In this document: positions 34,662 to 42,946 of the stretch, piece by piece
Position numbering within the stretch: position 1 is the first letter of the stretch
Layout of the letters: each line of letters starts with the position of its first letter
DNA from: SELP01 sp035969385
GTDB lineage: Bacteria; Pseudomonadota; Alphaproteobacteria; Rhodobacterales; Rhodobacteraceae
Direction: 5' to 3'
Assembly (NCBI RefSeq): GCF_035969385.1
Contig: NZ_JAYKKJ010000004.1
Span: 248,001-312,000 of the forward strand
DNA: 64,000 bases
The notes under the pieces: model-generated
What the model was told of the DNA's origin: nothing
Databases searched by the model: none
What the model saw: only the letters and a program-made list of their open reading frames with translations
Position numbers and translations under genes: made by a program

Positions 34662-35797
34662 CTGGCCACCATTTGGCGGGCGACGATCATCCGCATGATT
34701 TCATTCGTGCCTTCCAGGATCTGGTGGACCCGCAGGTCGCGGACGATCTTTTCAATGCCATAGTCAGCAAGATAGCCATAGCCGCCGTGCAGCTGAAGGC
34801 ATTGGTCTGCGATGCGGCTTCCGGCCTCGGTCACGAATTTCTTGGCCATGGCACAGAATTTCGTCGCATCCGGCGCGCCCATGTCAAGTTTCCATGCGGC
34901 CTGCCGCAGGAAGGTGCGGGCGGCCTGAAGCTCGATCTCCATATCGGCCAGCCGGAACTGCAGGGCCTGAAACTGGTCGATGCTTTGGCCAAAGGCCTTG
35001 CGCTCGGCCATATAGGCCAGCGTGGCGTCCAGCGCCGCCTGTGCCGCCCCAAGGCTGCAGGCCGAGATGTTCAGGCGGCCGCCGTCCAGCCCCTTCATGG
35101 CATAGGCAAAGCCCTTGCCCTCTTCGCCCAGCAGGTTGCCTGCGGGGACGGGGCAGTCATCCATCTGGACCTGTCGGGTGGGTTGCGATTTCCAGCCCAT
35201 CTTTTGTTCCAGCCCGCCAAAGGACAGGCCCGGCGTGCCGTCTTCGATGACCAGCGCGCTGATGCCCTTGGGGCCGTCCGCACCGGTACGGGCCATGACG
35301 ATATAGGCGTCGGAATAGCCCCCGCCCGAGATGAAGGCCTTGGTTCCGGTCAGGCGGTAGCCCTGATCGTCCTTTTCGGCGCGGCTGCGCAGTGCAGCGG
35401 CATCTGACCCGCTGCCCGGTTCGGTCAGGCAGTAGGAAAACACGTTCTCCATCGTCAGGGCCTTGGGCAGGAACCGCGCCTTGATCTCGTCCGAGCCGAA
35501 ATCGTCGAGCATCTTGGCGCACATGTTGTGGATCGACAGAAAGGCCGCGACGCTGGCGCAGGACATCGACAGGGCCTCGAACACCAGCGTGGCGTCCAGC
35601 CGCGACAGGCCAGAGCCGCCGGACGTTTCGGAGACGTAAAGTCCGCCAAAGCCCAGTTCCCCGATTTCGGGCCAAAGCTCTTTCGGGATCGTGCCCTCGG
35701 CCTCCCAGTCTCGCGCGTTTGGCGCGATCCGGTCAGCACCGAACGCGCGGGCCATGTCAACGATGGCTTCCTGTTCCTCGGTCAGGGCGAAATCCAT
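34658..35797 (-). CDS. Acyl-CoA dehydrogenase, probably isobutyryl-CoA dehydrogenase
   Basis: 379 aa. This FAD enzyme performs alpha,beta-dehydrogenation of acyl-CoA and passes electrons to ETF. Motifs: YCLTEPGSGSDAAALRSRAEKD (about 130) and GTKAFISGGGYSDAYIVMART bind FAD; QCLQLHGGYGYLADYGIEKIVRDLRVHQILEGTNEIMRM is the C-terminal signature. Its place as first gene of an operon with HIBYL-CoA hydrolase and mmsB makes isobutyryl-CoA the likely substrate. The start has GGGAGG upstream, and a TetR-type palindrome lies in the leader. Confidence 0.92.
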   Translation of the reverse strand: MDFALTEEQEAIVDMARAFGADRIAPNARDWEAEGTIPKELWPEIGELGFGGLYVSETSGGSGLSRLDATLVFEALSMSCASVAAFLSIHNMCAKMLDDFGSDEIKARFLPKALTMENVFSYCLTEPGSGSDAAALRSRAEKDDQGYRLTGTKAFISGGGYSDAYIVMARTGADGPKGISALVIEDGTPGLSFGGLEQKMGWKSQPTRQVQMDDCPVPAGNLLGEEGKGFAYAMKGLDGGRLNISACSLGAAQAALDATLAYMAERKAFGQSIDQFQALQFRLADMEIELQAARTFLRQAAWKLDMGAPDATKFCAMAKKFVTEAGSRIADQCLQLHGGYGYLADYGIEKIVRDLRVHQILEGTNEIMRMIVARQMVAR

Positions 35798-35817
35798 TGC
35801 GGCCTCCCGTCAGCAAA

Positions 35818-35831
35818 TGAACGCTTGTTCA
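35818..35831. promoter_or_regulatory. Palindrome TGAAC-GCTT-GTTCA upstream of the valine operon
   Basis: A 14-base inverted repeat 21 bases before the acyl-CoA dehydrogenase start, flanked by AA and AT. Sites of this form are typical for TetR-type repressors of acyl-CoA degradation genes; the regulator is not in the window. Confidence 0.45.
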
Positions 35832-35874
35832 ATTTATGCCGGAGGCCCGCCATCCTTGCAAGGGGGTGGCAGCG

Positions 35875-36216
35875 CTAACTGACTGTGATCTTGCCCTTCA
35901 TCGAACGGTGGAACTGGCAGATGTAGTCGAATGTTCCCTCGGCCTCGAAGGTGAGGCTGACGCTGTCGCCGCGATTCAGGCGGCCGGTGTCGAAACTGCC
36001 ATCACTGGCGGTCGCGGTATGTGGGGCGCCATCACGATTGGTGAAGACGACCGTATCGCCGAGGCCGATGGTCAGGTCGTCGGGGGCAAAGGCAAAGCCC
36101 TCGATCATCACCTCGTGGGTCATGGCGTGCGATGCAGCGCGGGCGGTGCCGGACAGGGCGGCAATCGGGGCGGCGGACAAAAGGGCAAGTGTAGTGCGTC
36201 TGGTCAGGCGTGGCAT
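35875..36216 (-). CDS. Small cupredoxin (amicyanin/plastocyanin-like)
   Basis: 113 aa. The N-terminus MPRLTRRTTLALLSAAPIAAL looks like a Tat-type signal (RRT followed by a hydrophobic core, cleavage near ARA-A). The mature part is a single cupredoxin domain with type 1 copper ligands His in DGAPHTATA (about 66), Cys and His in YICQFHRSM (Cys about 100, His 103) and Met 106. It would carry single electrons in the periplasm. No partner dehydrogenase is adjacent. It is transcribed in the same direction as the valine genes but has its own space. Confidence 0.9.
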   Translation of the reverse strand: MPRLTRRTTLALLSAAPIAALSGTARAASHAMTHEVMIEGFAFAPDDLTIGLGDTVVFTNRDGAPHTATASDGSFDTGRLNRGDSVSLTFEAEGTFDYICQFHRSMKGKITVS

Positions 36217-36287
36217 GATGATCCTCCTGTTGATCCTGCCAGCCTAGCACAGATCGTATCGCGCGCACCGGAACCTTTTCGTGAGGG

Positions 36288-37415
36288 TCACAGGTCGGCG
36301 TGGAATTCCTTGATCAGGTGGGACACCACCGATCGCATCTGCCCGTCATGATCCGCGCCCCGTGCCTCTGCAGCCGCGCAGACGGCCCGCTGGCGCTCGG
36401 CGCTGGTGCCGCCTTCGACGATGCCCATGACCTGTTCCAACTCGGTCGCGCAGCGCAGGACGCCTGCGTCTTCGGCCACCAGTTCGATCAGCTCGGACAT
36501 CAATTCGCGGAAAGGGACGATCTCAGCGCGGCCAAAGTCGATCAACCCCTCGGTCACGCCATAGCGTTGCGCCCGCCAGCGGTTTTCGCCGATCAGGAAT
36601 CGGTCATAGATGCGCCAGCGCTGGTTCTTCATCCGCAGGCGCCACAGCATCCGGGTCAGCGACTGGATCACGGCGGCAAGGGACAGGGTATGTTCCAAAC
36701 GGGGCTGAACATCGCAAATCCGCGCCTCCAGCGTGGGGAAGCGTGCCGAGGGGCGCAGGTCCCACCAGATCTTGGAGCTGTCTTCGATGATGCCCAGATC
36801 GACAAGGGCCGAAACCGACCGGTCATATTCCCCCCAGCTTTCGAACTGCGGCGGCAGGCCGGTGCGGGGCAGGTTGTCGAAGACCGAAATCCGGTAGCTG
36901 GCCAGCCCGGTATCGCGCCCCTGCCAATAGGGGGAGGAGGTGGACAGGGCCAGAAGGTGCGGCAGGAAATAAGACAATTGCCGCATCAGGTCGGCCCGCA
37001 GGTCATTGTCCCCCAACCCCACATGCACATGCATCCCGCAGATCAGCATCCGCCGCACGACCCCGCCAAGATCGCGTTGCAGGCTGTCATAGCGGTCCTT
37101 GCGGGTATGGTGCTGGTCCTTCCAATCGGCAGAGGGGTGGCAGGACACGGCGATGGGGGCAAGGTTGTAGGTCTTCGCCACCCGCGCCACAGTCGACCGA
37201 AGCCGCCGCAGGTCTTCGCGGGCATCCCCGATGGTGCCGCAAACCCGGGTTCCGATCTCGATCTGGCATTGCAGGAATTCGGGGCTGACCTGTCCTTCCA
37301 ACTCGGCCACGCAGGCCTCCATCAGACCTTCGGGCGCCTGGGCCAGTTGCAGGCTGTCGAGGTCCACCAGCAGGTATTCCTCTTCGATCCCAAGGGTGAA
37401 ATCCGGTTCCTGCAT
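36288..37415 (-). CDS. Carboxylate-amine ligase of the GCS2/YbdK family
   Basis: 375 aa. It opens FTLGIEEEYLLVDLDSLQLA with the glutamates that bind Mg-ATP in the glutamate-cysteine ligase 2 superfamily. Further conserved stretches are MLICGMHVHVGLGDNDLRADLM (about 125) and RPSARFPTLEARICDVQP (about 225). E. coli YbdK, the best-known relative of this length, is a weak glutamate-cysteine ligase. The true substrate is unknown. Its frame ends in EFHADL. No operon partner is evident. Confidence 0.9.
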   Translation of the reverse strand: MQEPDFTLGIEEEYLLVDLDSLQLAQAPEGLMEACVAELEGQVSPEFLQCQIEIGTRVCGTIGDAREDLRRLRSTVARVAKTYNLAPIAVSCHPSADWKDQHHTRKDRYDSLQRDLGGVVRRMLICGMHVHVGLGDNDLRADLMRQLSYFLPHLLALSTSSPYWQGRDTGLASYRISVFDNLPRTGLPPQFESWGEYDRSVSALVDLGIIEDSSKIWWDLRPSARFPTLEARICDVQPRLEHTLSLAAVIQSLTRMLWRLRMKNQRWRIYDRFLIGENRWRAQRYGVTEGLIDFGRAEIVPFRELMSELIELVAEDAGVLRCATELEQVMGIVEGGTSAERQRAVCAAAEARGADHDGQMRSVVSHLIKEFHADL

Positions 37416-37477
37416 GGGGCGCTCCTGTCGTGGCTTTCAGACAGTTGAGCAGATGCGCCCGGATCGGGCAAGCAAGG

Positions 37478-37897
37478 TCAGTCGACTGTCGAAGGCTGCA
37501 ACAGGGATTCATCCGGGGCCAGCCCAAGGAAATCAAACGCCTCCTGCGTGGTGCGGAACACGGCAAGGTCGGACGGCAATTGTCCGTCCGAGACGCTTTG
37601 ATACATCCGCCCGATGCCAAAAGACAGATCGTCGGGGGCGATAATGGCGGCACGGGTGCCTTGGGGGCGATCCGCGTAATAGGGGATCTGGTGCAGCACA
37701 AGGTTGAACATTGATTTGAAATCTATGTCGAAACCGGTAGCGGCGGTCATGTTCATCAGGATGCGCAGATCGGGCGCAAAATCCGGGTCCTTCAGGTAGG
37801 CATCGAAGGACGCAAGGTATTGATCCGGCGTCACCTCTCCACTGTAGGTGACGCAAACCAGATGTAGATCGGGGTGAATCTTATAGGTGACAGCCAT
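37478..37897 (-). CDS. Small protein of unknown function, STAS/SpoIIAA-like
   Basis: 139 aa from ATG 37897. The alternation of strands and helices (YKIHPDLHLVCVTYSGEVTPDQYLASFDAYLKDPDFAPDLRILMNMTAATGFDID) resembles the SpoIIAA-like/STAS fold often found in proteobacterial stand-alone proteins. There is no signal peptide or catalytic motif. It sits between the YbdK-type gene and mmsA, same strand, separated from mmsA by a terminator. Confidence 0.72.
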   Translation of the reverse strand: MAVTYKIHPDLHLVCVTYSGEVTPDQYLASFDAYLKDPDFAPDLRILMNMTAATGFDIDFKSMFNLVLHQIPYYADRPQGTRAAIIAPDDLSFGIGRMYQSVSDGQLPSDLAVFRTTQEAFDFLGLAPDESLLQPSTVD

Positions 37898-37944
37898 ACC
37901 CTAGGGGTTCCAGTATTTGCCGCCATAATCAACCTAAAAGCGAA

Positions 37945-37973
37945 AGCGGCCGCAACGTAAGGTTGCGGCCGCT
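37945..37973 (-). terminator. Rho-independent terminator of mmsA
   Basis: AGCGGCCGCAAC and GTTGCGGCCGCT form a perfect 12-bp stem with a 5-base loop. On the minus strand it is followed by TTCGCTTTTAGG. It lies 21 bases after the mmsA stop. Confidence 0.8.
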
Positions 37974-37993
37974 CCACGTTTTGCGATGGAAGA

Positions 37994-39493
37994 TCAGTCC
38001 ATGGCTTTGAAGTTGAACTCTCCGCCTTCCTTGATCCCCGACGGCCAGCGCGAGGTGACCGTCTTGGTCCGGGTGTAGAATTTGAAGCTGTCTGGCCCAT
38101 GCTGGTTCAGGTCGCCGAACATGGATTTCTTCCAGCCGCCGAAGGTGTGATAGGCCAGCGGGACCGGGATCGGAACGTTGATCCCGACCATGCCGATGTT
38201 GACGCGGGACGCGAAATCGCGGGCGGTGTCGCCATCGCGGGTAAAGATCGCGGTGCCGTTGCCGTATTCGTGGTCCATCGCCATCTTCAGCGCGTCTTCA
38301 TAGGTCTTGGCGCGGACGGTCGACAGGACCGGCCCAAAGATTTCCTGTTTGTAGATGTCCATGTCGGTGGTGACATGGTCGAACAGGTGCGGCCCGACAA
38401 AGAACCCGTCTTCGTAGCCCTGAAGTTTGAAGTCGCGATTGTCGACAACAAGGGTTGCACCCTGTTCCACGCCCGAATTGATCAGTCCAAGGATACGTTC
38501 CTTCGACGCGGCGGTCACGACCGGACCCATGTCCACATCGTTTCCTGCGGTATAGGGGCCGACCTTCAGCGCCTCGATCCGGGGCACCAGTTTTTCGATC
38601 AGCCGGTCAGCGGTTTCATCGCCCACGGGCACAGCGACCGAAATGGCCATGCAGCGTTCGCCCGCCGCGCCATAGCCCGCGCCGATCAGCGCGTCGGCGG
38701 CCTGATCCATGTCCGCGTCGGGCATGACGATCATGTGGTTCTTGGCGCCGCCAAAGCACTGGGCGCGTTTGCCGGTCGCGGTTGCGCGGCTGTAGATATA
38801 TTGTGCGATCGGGGTGGAGCCGACGAAGGACACTCCCTGAATGATGTCGCTGTCAAGGATGGTGTCCACCGCTTCCTTGTCGCCGTTGACGACCTGGAAG
38901 CAGCCTTCGGGCAGCCCGGCCTCGACAAACAGTTCGGCCAGCATCATCGGGACCGAAGGGTCACGCTCGGACGGTTTCAGGACCACGGCATTGCCGCAGG
39001 CCAGCGCCGGGCCGACGTGCCACAGCGGCATCATGGCCGGGAAGTTGAAGGGCATGATCGACCCGACCACGCCCAGCGGCTGGCGCATGGAATACATGTC
39101 GATGCCGGGGCCGGCGCTGTCGGTGAACTCGCCTTTCAGCATCTGCGGCGCGCCGATGCAATATTCGATCACTTCCAGCCCGCGCTGAAGGTCGCCCTTG
39201 GCGTCGGGGATGGTCTTGCCATGTTCGCTGGACAGAACTTCGGCCAGCTTGTCCATGTCGCGGTTCATCAGCGCGACCATCTTCATCATCACGCGGGCGC
39301 GTTTCTGCGGGTTGGTCGCGCCCCAGGCGACCTGAGCCGCCGCCGCGCGGGCGATGATGTCATTGGTTTCGGCGGCGCTGGCCATGGCGCATTGCGCCTG
39401 CACTTCGCCCGTGGCCGGGTTGAAGACGTCCGCCGTCCGGCCCGAGGTGCCGCTGACGACCTTACCGTCGATGAAATGTCCGATCTCACGCAT
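37994..39493 (-). CDS. mmsA: Methylmalonate-semialdehyde dehydrogenase (acylating)
   Basis: 499 aa from ATG 39493, with GGGAGGAT upstream. It converts methylmalonate semialdehyde to propionyl-CoA with NAD and CoA, ending valine catabolism. Motifs: MPFNFPAMMPLWHVGPALACGNAVVLKPSE near 145-175, GVSFVGSTPIAQYIYS near 230, KNHMIVMPDADMDQA, and the catalytic Cys in GAGYGAAGERCMAIS near 283. It lies apart from the other valine genes by three unrelated genes, with a divergent LysR regulator. Confidence 0.96.
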   Translation of the reverse strand: MREIGHFIDGKVVSGTSGRTADVFNPATGEVQAQCAMASAAETNDIIARAAAAQVAWGATNPQKRARVMMKMVALMNRDMDKLAEVLSSEHGKTIPDAKGDLQRGLEVIEYCIGAPQMLKGEFTDSAGPGIDMYSMRQPLGVVGSIMPFNFPAMMPLWHVGPALACGNAVVLKPSERDPSVPMMLAELFVEAGLPEGCFQVVNGDKEAVDTILDSDIIQGVSFVGSTPIAQYIYSRATATGKRAQCFGGAKNHMIVMPDADMDQAADALIGAGYGAAGERCMAISVAVPVGDETADRLIEKLVPRIEALKVGPYTAGNDVDMGPVVTAASKERILGLINSGVEQGATLVVDNRDFKLQGYEDGFFVGPHLFDHVTTDMDIYKQEIFGPVLSTVRAKTYEDALKMAMDHEYGNGTAIFTRDGDTARDFASRVNIGMVGINVPIPVPLAYHTFGGWKKSMFGDLNQHGPDSFKFYTRTKTVTSRWPSGIKEGGEFNFKAMD

Positions 39494-39586
39494 CGGTATC
39501 CTCCCATTGGGTGCGCCCGCGCGGGATGGCGGGCGATGAAAACTGCGCTCTTTATAGCCTTGCAAATTTCCCGGTAGAAGCGCTAG

Positions 39587-39615
39587 GTTTTCAAAACGGT
39601 CTTGCGTTATTGCAA
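39587..39615. promoter_or_regulatory. Two palindromes in the mmsA/LysR divergent region
   Basis: GTTTT-C-AAAAC (39587-39597) and TTGC-GTTATT-GCAA (39602-39615). The second fits the T-N11-A form of LysR-type sites and lies 12 bases before the LysR start, so the regulator probably represses itself there. Confidence 0.45.
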
Positions 39616-39626
39616 AATGAGGGTGC

Positions 39627-40544
39627 ATGCCGAATTGGGACGATCTGAAGGTGTTTCTTGCGGTTGCGCGGGCCGAAAGCCTGTCGTCGGCAGCGCCGGT
39701 TCTGAAGATGGACCCGGCCACGGTCAGCCGCCGGATCGCCCGGCTGGAGGATGACCTTGGCGCGGCGCTGTTCCTGAAATCGCCGCAGGGCTACGCATTG
39801 ACCGATTTGGGCGAACGGATGCGGGACCGCGCGGCCGAGGCCGAGGAAACCATGAAACTGGCCTTCGATGAAGGTCAGAAGACGACCGAGGGCCTGACCG
39901 GCCAGATCCGCATCGGCGCCCCGGATGGCAGCGCGAATTACATCCTGCCGCAGGTCTGCGCCGCGATCCAGAAAGACAATCCGGGGCTGGAAATCCAGAT
40001 CCTTGCCCTGCCGCGCGTCATCAACCTGTCCCGGCGCGAGGCGGACATGGCCATCACCGTCAGCCCGCCCGAGGCCGGGCGGCTGACCGTGCAGAAACTG
40101 ACCGACTATCACCTGCATCTGGCCGCCCACGCCGATATTGCCGTCAATATCCGGACCATGGCGGACCTGAAGGGCGTGCCGACGGTCGGCTATATCCCCG
40201 ACATGATTTTTGACCGGGAACTCGACTATCTGGGCGACCTTGGGGCAGGGGGCGTGCAGATGGCATCGAATTCGGTTGCGGTGCAGGCGATGATGTTGCG
40301 GGCAGGCGGCGGTGTCGGGTTCATCCATGATTTCATCATGCCGGTGGCGACGGAATTGCGCTTTGTCCTGACGGAGGATGTTGCCCTGACGCGGTCCTTC
40401 TACCTTGTCCGGCATGCCGCCGACCGGCGCAACGACCGGCTGAACCGGTTCGCGACCGCACTGGCCACCGGCGTCCGGGCCGAGGTCGCCCGGCTGGAGG
40501 CCCACGCCTTCGACCCAGAGGGCCGTGATCATTTGAATGCTTGA
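39627..40544 (+). CDS. LysR-family transcriptional regulator
   Basis: 305 aa. An N-terminal winged HTH (WDDLKVFLAVARAESLSSAAPVLKMDPATVSRRIARLEDDLG, residues 4-45) is followed by an effector-binding domain (about 90-290). It is divergently transcribed from mmsA across 133 bases that contain two palindromes, so mmsA is the likely target. The inducer would plausibly be a valine-pathway intermediate (inference). Confidence 0.9.
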   Translation: MPNWDDLKVFLAVARAESLSSAAPVLKMDPATVSRRIARLEDDLGAALFLKSPQGYALTDLGERMRDRAAEAEETMKLAFDEGQKTTEGLTGQIRIGAPDGSANYILPQVCAAIQKDNPGLEIQILALPRVINLSRREADMAITVSPPEAGRLTVQKLTDYHLHLAAHADIAVNIRTMADLKGVPTVGYIPDMIFDRELDYLGDLGAGGVQMASNSVAVQAMMLRAGGGVGFIHDFIMPVATELRFVLTEDVALTRSFYLVRHAADRRNDRLNRFATALATGVRAEVARLEAHAFDPEGRDHLNA

Positions 40545-40601
40545 CAGGATGGGCCGGACGGGGGGACGCTGGACCCATAACGAAGGTCAAGGAGCCCCAT
40601 C

Positions 40602-41036
40602 ATGCTTGTTCAGCAAATCCTGAAAGCGAAAGCCAATGCCGGAATTTTGTCTGTCACCCCCGACAGTTCGGTGCAGGACGCGCTGAAGGTGATGTCGGAC
40701 AACCGGGTCGGGACCGTGGTGGTGTCCAAGGACGGCAAGAGCCTTGATGGCATCCTGTCGGAACGTGACGTGGTGCGCGAGGTGGGCAAGCGCGGCGCCC
40801 CGGTTCTGGAGGAGCCTGTCAGCGGTATCATGACCGCCAAGATCATCACCGCGACGGAAGACCAGACCGCGCTGGCGATTCTGCGGGTCATGACCGAGAA
40901 GCGGTTCCGCCATATGCCGGTGATGCGCGACGGCGAAATGGTCGGCCTGATTTCCATCGGTGACGTGGTCAAGGGACGGCTGGAAGAGCTGGCGATGGAG
41001 CGCAATGCCCTTGAAGGAATGATCATGGGTCACTGA
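40602..41036 (+). CDS. Twin CBS-domain protein
   Basis: 144 aa made almost wholly of two CBS motifs (about 8-65 and 75-132: VQDALKVMSDNRVGTVVVSKDGKSLDGILSERDVV; QTALAILRVMTEKRFRHMPVMRDGEMVGLISIGDVV). Such stand-alone pairs bind adenosine nucleotides and act as energy sensors. It has AAGGAG 8 bases before the start. No fused effector domain is present and the target is unknown. Confidence 0.92.
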   Translation: MLVQQILKAKANAGILSVTPDSSVQDALKVMSDNRVGTVVVSKDGKSLDGILSERDVVREVGKRGAPVLEEPVSGIMTAKIITATEDQTALAILRVMTEKRFRHMPVMRDGEMVGLISIGDVVKGRLEELAMERNALEGMIMGH

Positions 41037-41127
41037 CCGCGCGTCAGCGCAGGCCAATGCCGCACTTGCAAAAGAGCGCGCAATAATGTTGCGTGCGCAT
41101 CAGCACCGCGTCGCTGAAAGGAAGATC

Positions 41128-41619
41128 ATGCGTATTGGCCTGTACCCCGGCACATTCGACCCGATCACGCTGGGCCATATCGACATCGTCCGGCGGGCCT
41201 GTTCGCTGGTGGATCGGCTGGTGATCGGCGTGGCGATCAACCGCGACAAGGGGCCGTTGTTCAATCTGGAAGAAAGGGTGGCCTTCATCGAGCAAGAGGT
41301 CGTGCCCATCGGGGCCGAAGTTGGATGCGAGATCGTCGTGCACCCTTTCGAAAACCTGCTGATTGACTGCGCCAATGATGTTGGTGCGTCGGTCATTATC
41401 CGCGGTCTGCGGGCCGTGGCCGATTTCGAATATGAATATCAGATGGTTGGCATGAACCGGGCGCTCGATTCATCCATCGAAACCGTGTTCCTGATGGCCG
41501 AAGCCCGGCATCAGGCGATTGCCTCGAAACTGGTCAAGGAGATCGCCCGGCTTGGCGGGGACGTGTCGAAATTCGTCACCCCGGCCGTGCGCGAGGCGTT
41601 GATTTCCCGCCTTCGGTGA
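41128..41619 (+). CDS. coaD: Phosphopantetheine adenylyltransferase
   Basis: 163 aa from ATG 41128, preceded by AAGGAAG. The penultimate step of coenzyme A synthesis: 4'-phosphopantetheine plus ATP gives dephospho-CoA. The nucleotidyltransferase signature YPGTFDPITLGHIDI (residues 5-19, with the T/HxGH motif), RGLRAVADFEYEYQMVGMNR near 92 and the SSIETVFLM region are all present. Normal length for the bacterial hexameric enzyme. Confidence 0.96.
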   Translation: MRIGLYPGTFDPITLGHIDIVRRACSLVDRLVIGVAINRDKGPLFNLEERVAFIEQEVVPIGAEVGCEIVVHPFENLLIDCANDVGASVIIRGLRAVADFEYEYQMVGMNRALDSSIETVFLMAEARHQAIASKLVKEIARLGGDVSKFVTPAVREALISRLR

Positions 41620-41688
41620 AAGTGGGATCTTGAAAAGAAAGAAGGCCACCAATCGCTTGGCGGCCTTTCTTCATGTTTCGTGATCAGG

Positions 41689-42690
41689 TCAGATCAGCTT
41701 TCCCATGGCGACGGCGGTGTCGCTCATCCGGTTGGAGAAGCCCCATTCGTTGTCATACCACGTCAGGATGCGGACCATGTTGCCGTCCAGAACCTTGGTT
41801 TGATCCAGATGGAAGACCGAGGAATGCGGGTCGTGGTTGAAATCCGAGCTGACCAGCGGTTCATCGGTATAGCCAAGAATGCCCTTCAGCGGGCCGTCGG
41901 CGGCGGCGATGATCGCGGCGTTCACCTCTTCCACGGTTGTGGCGCGGGCGGCTTCGAACGTCAGGTCGACGACCGACACGTTCGGGGTGGGGACGCGGAT
42001 CGCCACGCCGTCCAGTTTGCCGTTAAGTTCCGGCAGCACCAGACCCACGGCCTTGGCCGCACCGGTCGAGGTCGGGATCATCGACAGGGCGGCGGCGCGG
42101 GCGCGGTACAGATCCTTGTGCATCGTGTCCAGCGTCGGCTGGTCGCCGGTGTAGCTGTGGATCGTGGTCATGAAGCCCTTGGTGATGCCGATGGCATCGT
42201 TCAGCACCTTGGCCACCGGCGACAGGCAGTTGGTGGTGCAGGAGGCGTTCGACACGACGACATCGTCGCTCGTCAGCGTGTCGTGGTTCACGCCGTAGAC
42301 GATGGTCTTGTCCGCGTCCTTGCCGGGGGCAGAGATCAGAACCCGGCTGGCGCCGTTTTCAAGGTGCGCCTGACAGGCTTCCTTGGAGGTAAAGATTCCG
42401 GTGCATTCCATGACGATGTCGACATGGGCCCAGGGCAGGTCGGCGGGGTTGCGGATGGCCGTCACCGCGATCGGACCACGGCCCACGTCGATGGTGGTTT
42501 CAGTTGTCGTGACCTTCGCCGGAAATTTCCCGTGCACGCTGTCGTAGCGCAGCAGGTGGGCGTTGGTCTCGACCGGACCCAGATCGTTGATCGCGACCAC
42601 TTCGATATCGGTGCGGCCCGATTCAATGATAGCGCGCAGCACGTTCCGCCCGATGCGTCCAAATCCATTGATGGCAACCTTGACGGCCAT
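41689..42690 (-). CDS. gap: Glyceraldehyde-3-phosphate dehydrogenase, NAD type
   Basis: 333 aa. The catalytic Cys is in SNASCTTNCLSPV (about 152) and the His in TTIHSYTGDQ (about 179). The dinucleotide fold opens INGFGRIGRNVL, and strand 2 ends VAIND with Asp at residue 36, the residue that binds the ribose of NAD and disfavours NADP. This points to the glycolytic role. An ATGTTGGCGCTAACAT palindrome covers its predicted -10 region. A bidirectional hairpin lies between it and coaD. Confidence 0.95.
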   Translation of the reverse strand: MAVKVAINGFGRIGRNVLRAIIESGRTDIEVVAINDLGPVETNAHLLRYDSVHGKFPAKVTTTETTIDVGRGPIAVTAIRNPADLPWAHVDIVMECTGIFTSKEACQAHLENGASRVLISAPGKDADKTIVYGVNHDTLTSDDVVVSNASCTTNCLSPVAKVLNDAIGITKGFMTTIHSYTGDQPTLDTMHKDLYRARAAALSMIPTSTGAAKAVGLVLPELNGKLDGVAIRVPTPNVSVVDLTFEAARATTVEEVNAAIIAAADGPLKGILGYTDEPLVSSDFNHDPHSSVFHLDQTKVLDGNMVRILTWYDNEWGFSNRMSDTAVAMGKLI

Positions 42691-42720
42691 GTCGGTCTCC
42701 TTTCCGGGAGGTGATGTCGG

Positions 42721-42759
42721 ATGTTGGCGCTAACATTGCGATTTAAGCGGAAAGGTCAA
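42721..42759 (-). promoter_or_regulatory. gap promoter with LacI-type operator over the -10
   Basis: On the minus strand TTGACC (42759-42754), 17 bases, then ATGTTA (42736-42731). The near-perfect 16-base palindrome ATGTTGGCGCTAACAT spans 42721-42736 with a central CG, the form bound by LacI-family regulators. Confidence 0.55.
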
Positions 42760-42796
42760 CCGCCTTTATCGGGCATACGGGCCAGATCGGCGGGGA

Positions 42797-42937
42797 TCAG
42801 CGCCAGAATTTCAGATATTCGATCAGGGAAACGCCCCAACGGGCAAATTGCAGGCCGATTTCGGCCCCGCTGCGGTGGTCGATAAAGATCGCCACAATCA
42901 GCAAGACGAAAAGGATCAGGGCAAGACGAGTGGTCAT
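42797..42937 (-). CDS. 46-aa single-span membrane protein
   Basis: ATG 42937 to TGA 42797. The peptide opens MTTRLALILFVLLIVAIFID, one hydrophobic helix (4-20), followed by a charged and aromatic tail ending LKFWR. Codon use is normal for the genome. It lies upstream of gap on the same strand, with the gap promoter between them, and 9 bases downstream of the LuxR gene stop, so it may be the last gene of the PepSY operon. Function unknown. Confidence 0.6.
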   Translation of the reverse strand: MTTRLALILFVLLIVAIFIDHRSGAEIGLQFARWGVSLIEYLKFWR

Positions 42938-42946
42938 GCGTCGGTT

